Below the pieces are notes generated by a model that worked only from the letters and a program-made list of their open reading frames with translations, was not told the origin of the DNA and did not search any database. From assembly GCA_035606335.1 (NCBI GenBank), contig DATNFP010000027.1, positions 1 to 7,118 of the forward strand: a stretch of 7,118 bases of DNA. The letters run 5' to 3'. This document shows, piece by piece, positions 6,554 to 7,118 of the stretch. The DNA comes from DATNFP01 sp035606335 (GTDB lineage: Bacteria > Bacteroidota > Bacteroidia > Chitinophagales > Chitinophagaceae). Position numbers and translations under genes: made by a program. Within the stretch, counting starts at the first letter, position 1. Every line of letters begins with the position of its first letter.

Positions 6554-7118
6554 ATGGCACAACTTCAAACCATGCAAAACGATCTACGATTCGCTGTCCT
6601 GATAGATGCAGATAATGTCCCATCCGTAAATGTAAAGGGCATAATGGAAGAAATAGCTAAATATGGCACTCCCACCTTTAAACGTATTTATGGCGATTGG
6701 ACAAAACCTCATGTTTCAGGCTGGAAAAACGTATTACTTGAAAATGCCATTACTCCAATCCAACAGTACAGCTACACCACAGGCAAAAATGCTACTGATT
6801 CGGCAATGATAATAGATGCTATGGATATACTCTATTCAGGCAGGGTGGATGGATTTTGCATTGTTTCCAGCGATAGTGATTTCACACGCCTGGCGCTTCG
6901 TCTGCGGGAAGCAGGCATGAAGGTAATTGGTATGGGACAGAAAAAAACGCCTGCACCATTCATTGTCGCTTGTGATAAATTTATTTATCTCGAAATACTT
7001 AGCCAGCGTCCTTCTGAGCATATTAAGGAAGAAGGCAAAAAAGAGGAAGAAGTGCATGTTAACGAGTCCATAAAGCAAATGGACAAAGTAACCATTAAGC
7101 TTATCGCCACTTCTATCA
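6554..7118 (+). CDS. NYN-domain (LabA/DUF88-like) putative ribonuclease, 3' end cut off by window
   Basis: The frame is open from the ATG at 6554 to the window edge (188 complete codons), so the C-terminus is missing. Residues about 10-150 form an NYN/PIN-like fold with the expected acidic residues: FAVLIDADNV (13-22; Asp18 and Asp20), NATDSAMIIDAMDILYSG (Asp82 and nearby acidic residues), and the signature FCIVSSDSDFTRLALRLREAGMKVIGMG (Asp107, Asp109). These would coordinate Mg2+ in a nuclease site. After a charged linker (EEGKKEEE) a new segment, VTIKLIATSI, begins; an OST-HTH/LOTUS RNA-binding domain is common at this point in the family, but only its possible first residues are visible. 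A second in-frame ATG at 6572 is an alternative start. The RNA target is unknown. The gene lies 53 bp downstream of the transporter gene on the same strand and may be read with it or from its own promoter. Confidence 0.88.
   Translation, partial: MAQLQTMQNDLRFAVLIDADNVPSVNVKGIMEEIAKYGTPTFKRIYGDWTKPHVSGWKNVLLENAITPIQQYSYTTGKNATDSAMIIDAMDILYSGRVDGFCIVSSDSDFTRLALRLREAGMKVIGMGQKKTPAPFIVACDKFIYLEILSQRPSEHIKEEGKKEEEVHVNESIKQMDKVTIKLIATSI

Noticed and set aside
6836..7078. 80-residue minus-strand open frame
   Set aside because: Antisense to the NYN signature region; no domain features of its own.

Overview
The window looks like the chromosome of a Bacteroidota bacterium, most plausibly a Chitinophagaceae/Sphingobacteriales-type organism. 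The evidence is gene content: a CarboxypepD_reg/DUF5686 surface protein, an M56 peptidase carrying a TonB C-terminal domain, an Nramp-Usp fusion, and a short deoxynucleoside kinase. No start codon has a clear Shine-Dalgarno sequence, and one promoter matches the Bacteroidota TTG / TAnnTTTG pattern well. The taxonomic call is inference.

Layout. Five genes run leftward on the minus strand. From the left edge these are a secreted CarboxypepD_reg/DUF5686 protein (cut off at base 1), a deoxynucleoside kinase, tryptophanyl-tRNA synthetase (trpS), an M56 (BlaR1/MecR1-like) membrane metallopeptidase with a C-terminal TonB domain, and a BlaI/MecI-family winged-helix repressor. Two genes run rightward: an Nramp-type divalent metal transporter fused to a universal stress protein (Usp) domain, and an NYN-domain (LabA/DUF88-like) putative RNase, cut off at base 7118. 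No RNA gene, insertion sequence, CRISPR array or gene-free stretch over 300 bases was seen.

How it works together. The repressor and peptidase lie 12 bp apart and form a two-gene sensor/repressor cassette of the BlaI-BlaR1 type. The repressor is divergent from the Nramp-Usp gene across a short AT-rich region. That region holds the most striking non-coding structure here: six alternating ACTA/TAGT half-sites spaced exactly 10 bp apart (three ACTA-N6-TAGT dyads with a 20-bp period), running into the repressor's 5' end. This is very probably the autoregulatory operator. Whether it also affects the divergent metal transporter is an open question. The other genes are housekeeping (trpS, deoxynucleoside salvage) or typical Bacteroidota accessory genes. 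I do not see a clearly new multi-gene system. The best candidate for follow-up is the repressor / M56-TonB cassette with its operator array next to the Nramp-Usp gene.
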